Shown piece after piece: positions 4,780-7,324 of a DNA stretch of 7,324 nt; position 1 is the first letter of the stretch, and each line of letters begins with the position of its first letter. Both the position numbers and the translations under genes were made by a program. A model generated the notes under the pieces. That model searched no databases and had not been told where the DNA came from. It saw nothing but the letters and a program-made list of their open reading frames with translations. The DNA is from Phycisphaerales bacterium (GTDB lineage: Bacteria; Planctomycetota; Phycisphaerae; SM23-33), in the NCBI GenBank assembly GCA_003171235.1, contig PMYM01000234.1, forward strand, positions 1 through 7,324. The letters are read 5' to 3'.

Positions 4780-5756
4780 CACATATTGAGGGCCTTCCGC
4801 ACCATGGCGGATGCCTCGGTGGCGTCGCCGCGGGCGATCACGCCGGCGATGGTCTCCATGCCCACGCGATCGACGGCCTTGAAGAAGCCCGCCAGCCAGT
4901 CGCGGCACTCCCGGGCGGCCTCAACTTTCTTCTCGCGATAGGGGAAGATGTCCAGCGTCAGCCAGCCTTTATAGTCCACCCGCCGCAGCCAATAGGCCAA
5001 CTCGAGGTACTCCACCAAGTGGACGGCGCCGACCATCATGTCGTCGTCCCAACTGCGGTAGTTGTCGTTGAAGTGCAGGTAGTCGAGCTTGCCGTATTTA
5101 GCCAGCAGGGCGGCAGCCTCGGCCACGTTCTCCCCGGCGGCCAGCGAGTGCCCCACGTCCAAGAGGCCCCCCACTTCTTTGAGCCCCGCCGTCAGCAGCA
5201 GCACTCGGGCGGCGCTGTTGACGAAGCAATGCGTCCGCGGCTCCTTGAGCTTGTACTCCACCAGCACGCGGACCTTGGGATTGTGGGCGGCGCAATCGGC
5301 CAGGGCGTCCCGCATCCACTTGTCCGCCTCCAGGTAATCGGCCTGGAAGCAATAGTCGAAGCCGTCCTGACCCGGCCAGACGTCGATTACCGGGCAGCCA
5401 AGCTCGGCCGCCCAGTCCATTACCTTCTTTATCTCGGCGATGCCGGCGCGGCGCGTGGCCTGGTCGGGTGCGGCGATGGAGCCCCGGCCCCACTTGGCCT
5501 GGGTCCACAGGTCCGGCACCAGCATGCATATCTTCAGCCCGCGCGCCTTGAAGAGCCCGGCCACCTGGTGGACGTTCTGATCGTTGACATGCCAGTTGCC
5601 CACCAGCTCCAGGCCGTCCAGGCCCTCGACCTGTTTGGCCAGGTCCAGCATCTCCTCCATGGTCTTGCCCCCGCCGCCGTAGCCGCCCAGGCAGTACCGG
5701 TCGGCGCAGGAAGCGAAGGTGGGTAGACAGGCCCCAAAATAATGTCCCGCCAGCAT
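4779..5756 (-). CDS. TIM-barrel sugar isomerase, xylose-isomerase-like with L-rhamnose-isomerase-type metal site
   Basis: The product has 325 residues. AAAGGAG sits 7 nt before the ATG at 5756, which decides against the longer reading frame from 5912. It belongs to the xylose isomerase-like TIM-barrel superfamily. Several active-site segments can be placed: NWHVND (54-59, like the catalytic-His loop), WPGQDGFDY (127-135), EYK (167-169, like Glu181/Lys183 of xylose isomerase), DVGH (200-203), HFND (228-231) with DDD (237-239), and LTLD (266-269). DxxH plus HFND...DDD is how I remember the two-metal site of the Pseudomonas-type L-rhamnose isomerase. If so, the ligands are Glu167, Asp200, His203, His228, Asp237, Asp239 and Asp269. 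That enzyme is about 100 residues longer, so the substrate may differ; aldose-ketose isomerisation or epimerisation in the cytoplasm is likely. Downstream lies the Gfo/Idh/MocA dehydrogenase. Confidence 0.88.
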   Translation of the reverse strand: MLAGHYFGACLPTFASCADRYCLGGYGGGGKTMEEMLDLAKQVEGLDGLELVGNWHVNDQNVHQVAGLFKARGLKICMLVPDLWTQAKWGRGSIAAPDQATRRAGIAEIKKVMDWAAELGCPVIDVWPGQDGFDYCFQADYLEADKWMRDALADCAAHNPKVRVLVEYKLKEPRTHCFVNSAARVLLLTAGLKEVGGLLDVGHSLAAGENVAEAAALLAKYGKLDYLHFNDNYRSWDDDMMVGAVHLVEYLELAYWLRRVDYKGWLTLDIFPYREKKVEAARECRDWLAGFFKAVDRVGMETIAGVIARGDATEASAMVRKALNM

Positions 5757-5850
5757 GGCGTCTCCTTTCCAAGCAGGTCGGTTTCTTTTACCACAGGCCT
5801 GCCAGCGCGGCCAATGATTTGTTGCAGACGGGCGCGGCTGCCGGCGGTTT

Positions 5851-5892
5851 GGGCGGGCGCCCAGGCCTGTTTCGTTCGGGCGGGCGCGCCCA
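5851..5892. repeat. G+C-rich imperfect direct repeat between genes
   Basis: GGGCGGGCGCCCA (5851-5863) recurs as GGGCGGGCGCGCCCA (5878-5892), a 27-nt step. Each copy is itself partly self-complementary. It lies in the 200-bp gap between the secreted-protein gene and the isomerase gene. A role as 3' end of the former is possible, but I see no T-run. I found no confident promoter for the isomerase in this gap. Confidence 0.45.
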
Positions 5893-5956
5893 ACGAGATT
5901 GCACGAGCCCATGAGTGAGGCGAGTGATCGGAAGGACTCTGGAAGATTTCAAGCGA

Positions 5957-7003
5957 TTATGTCAGCCAGCCGCCAGTGGCGGTGATCTTCCATTGTCCGT
6001 CTTCCCGATGGATGCGAAGCATTTCCCCGGGCGCGAATTCCATGTTCTCCCAGACGCCGGCACTCGTTTCCGCAGTCTGGTCGTCGGTCCACTTGATGGG
6101 CCCGATCCAGAGTATCCGCCCGGGCAGCCCGCTCTTGGGGTCAGAGACGGGCATCCTTTCATGTTTCTTGACTACGCACTCGGAGAACTTCTTCACCTGC
6201 GACATCCCCTTTGCGGTCACGACTTTCTCGGATGGGTCGCGTGGTTCGTCCTTTCCGCCAAAAAGATGAAGGGTGTCACTGATGGCGAGGTAGTTGATCT
6301 GGGGTTGTTCTTCTCCTTGCTGGATTTGGCCCCAGTTCTTCAGCATGCGCTCAAGGACAACCATTTGTACCTGTTCATCTCGCGACAGGACTTCGGATGT
6401 GGAAGGGGCTGTGGTCGGTGGCGGGGTTTTGGACAGGTAGATCATCTCGCCGTCGGCAAATCGCAGCCATGCCAATCCGCCGGGCTTCATCATCCATTGG
6501 ATGCAGCGCCCGTCATTGAGGATCAGCCAGCCGCCAAGGTCGCCGCCCGCAACATGGGAGAAACCATTCCACTGCTTTTGCGTAACGCGGTGATAGGTTT
6601 TCAGCATTTCGCGAACATCATTGTCCGCAACCTTGTACTTGCCCTCCCAGTAAGTGTCTTGGGGTTGAATGGCCAGCCAACGTGCCCCTGCTGGCTGCGT
6701 AACTGTCCGGGTAGTGGACCGGCCAACGTAAAACACCGGAGGCTCAACAACGGCCCGATTCCGCAGTCGGCTATCATCCATCTCCTCAAAAGCCTTAATA
6801 AGGTCCGCATCCTTTACAGGGTCGAGCTGGACAACCGCAGACGGTGTTCGCGCTCGATTCCACACGGTGATCGCGAAGATGTCTTCTTCTTTCGGCATGC
6901 CAGAAACAGACGGCCCCGAAGTGCCTTCGCCGCCGCCTGAGTGACTAATGCCAAGTGCGGAAACACCGGCAAAGACAAGAGCATAGATGAAGAACCTGCG
7001 CAT
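5957..7003 (-). CDS. secreted protein of unknown function, 348 residues
   Basis: I start the gene at ATG 7003, preceded by GGGAGAGG, because the protein then opens with a signal peptide (MRRFF, hydrophobic residues 4-18, likely cleavage at about 18-22). Starting at 7180 would add 59 residues of unrelated composition. After a Gly/Ser-rich segment (23-36), residues 39-192 form one domain: DIFAITVWNRA (41-51), a strand-rich part with WLAIQ (109-113), and WLILNDGRCIQWMM (159-172) followed by LAWLRFADGEMIYLS (178-192). The latter resembles paired beta strands. A Pro/Thr linker (194-202) and a helix-prone part (207-231) follow. The C-terminal part (250-348) ends in MLRIHREDGQWKITATGGW (328-346), an NTF2-like style ending. 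I see no lipobox and no catalytic motif. The family is unknown to me, and export to periplasm or outside is the only firm inference. Its stop is 200 bp before the isomerase start, so co-transcription is uncertain. Confidence 0.83.
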   Translation of the reverse strand: MRRFFIYALVFAGVSALGISHSGGGEGTSGPSVSGMPKEEDIFAITVWNRARTPSAVVQLDPVKDADLIKAFEEMDDSRLRNRAVVEPPVFYVGRSTTRTVTQPAGARWLAIQPQDTYWEGKYKVADNDVREMLKTYHRVTQKQWNGFSHVAGGDLGGWLILNDGRCIQWMMKPGGLAWLRFADGEMIYLSKTPPPTTAPSTSEVLSRDEQVQMVVLERMLKNWGQIQQGEEQPQINYLAISDTLHLFGGKDEPRDPSEKVVTAKGMSQVKKFSECVVKKHERMPVSDPKSGLPGRILWIGPIKWTDDQTAETSAGVWENMEFAPGEMLRIHREDGQWKITATGGWLT

Positions 7004-7180
7004 AGCGCCTCTCCCACATGGGTTCACGTTATTGGACGCATTTGCAGGCATTTGGTTCCCTGAAAAGTCTGGCGCAAGGATAAACGGATAAGTGCCTGAT
7101 TCCAGTGCAATCCGTGCCGGCCGGGCCTGCGTCGAACTCCTCGGAAGGCGGTCTTGCCGTCTGCAGGAAATGACGGACAA

Positions 7181-7324
7181 TTACATGGACGATCCATCTT
7201 TCCGCACCGGCACTTCGTACCGGAAAACGTCCTCAACGCCTTTGTTGAACGCCCGGGCGATGCGGAACGCCAGGGACAGGCTCGGGGTGTACTTGCCTGC
7301 TTCCAGGGCGATGATCGTCTGGCG
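7181..7324 (-). CDS. XRE-family HTH transcriptional regulator, C-terminal part (cut by the window edge)
   Basis: Forty-seven residues are visible, ending at TAA 7183-7181. RQTIIALEAGKYTPSLSLAF is the recognition-helix half of a Cro/C1-type helix-turn-helix, and RIARAFNKGVEDVF is the helix that follows. In small YgzD/YozG-type regulators of about 65-75 residues, this order (SRQTI, E-x-G-x-Y-x-PSL, A-F-x-IA, F, xEEVF) makes up nearly the whole second half, so only about 20-25 N-terminal residues should be missing. Such proteins often sit beside a small membrane protein gene, which would lie outside this window. The gene reads towards the secreted-protein gene, 177 bp away, so it may or may not control it. 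Confidence 0.9.
   Translation of the reverse strand, partial: RQTIIALEAGKYTPSLSLAFRIARAFNKGVEDVFRYEVPVRKDGSSM

Noticed and set aside
4653..5726. 357-codon plus-strand ORF
   Set aside because: It is antisense to the isomerase gene, rich in His, Val and Gly, with no family motif and no ribosome-binding site. The minus-strand gene explains the region.
5915..6940. 341-codon plus-strand ORF
   Set aside because: It is antisense to the secreted-protein gene, which has a signal peptide and a ribosome-binding site. The plus ORF has no recognisable domain.
7004..7180. N-terminal extension of the secreted-protein gene to 7180
   Set aside because: The extra 59 residues precede a clear signal peptide, and the strong ribosome-binding site is at 7003.
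1..7324. Defence, toxin-antitoxin or mobile-element system
   Set aside because: No nuclease, transposase, integrase, toxin fold or phage gene is visible. The HTH fragment and small membrane proteins alone do not support such a call.

Overview
The window looks like chromosomal DNA of a G+C-rich bacterium. The mix of Sec-secreted or lipoprotein genes of unknown function, a proline-linked zinc-ribbon membrane family, a Gfo/Idh/MocA oxidoreductase and a xylose-isomerase-like sugar isomerase is typical of Planctomycetota or related PVC bacteria. That placement is an inference from gene style; there is no rRNA or marker gene here.

Layout. The left half (about 1-3347, + strand) holds four small envelope genes: a three-span membrane protein with signal peptide and proline-rich linker (147-1040), a BamE/SmpA-like lipoprotein (1194-1628), a 95-residue zinc-ribbon membrane protein of LITAF-like layout (1898-2185), and a lipoprotein of unknown function (2364-3347). 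Fragments of the linker of the first gene recur in the gaps after it, one as a 35-codon zinc-ribbon mini-ORF (1669-1776). A consensus-like promoter and a structured leader precede the 1898 gene.

A convergent gap (3348-3621) carries a compound element: two copies of one hairpin in inverted orientation, then a short perfect stem-loop touching the stop codon of the next gene.

The right half (3622-7324, all - strand) reads, in transcription order: the C-terminal end of an XRE-type HTH regulator (7324-7181), a secreted protein of unknown function (7003-5957), a TIM-barrel sugar isomerase with an L-rhamnose-isomerase-like metal site (5756-4779) and a Gfo/Idh/MocA dehydrogenase (GTG start, 4602-3622). 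The last two plausibly act together in sugar conversion. The 176-bp gap between them contains an unusual inverted repeat built from 8-nt tandem units.

I found no rRNA, tRNA, CRISPR array, transposase or recognisable defence system. The most interesting material is non-coding: the recurring linker fragments at gene junctions, the leader with competing 5' arms, and three different families of palindromic repeats.
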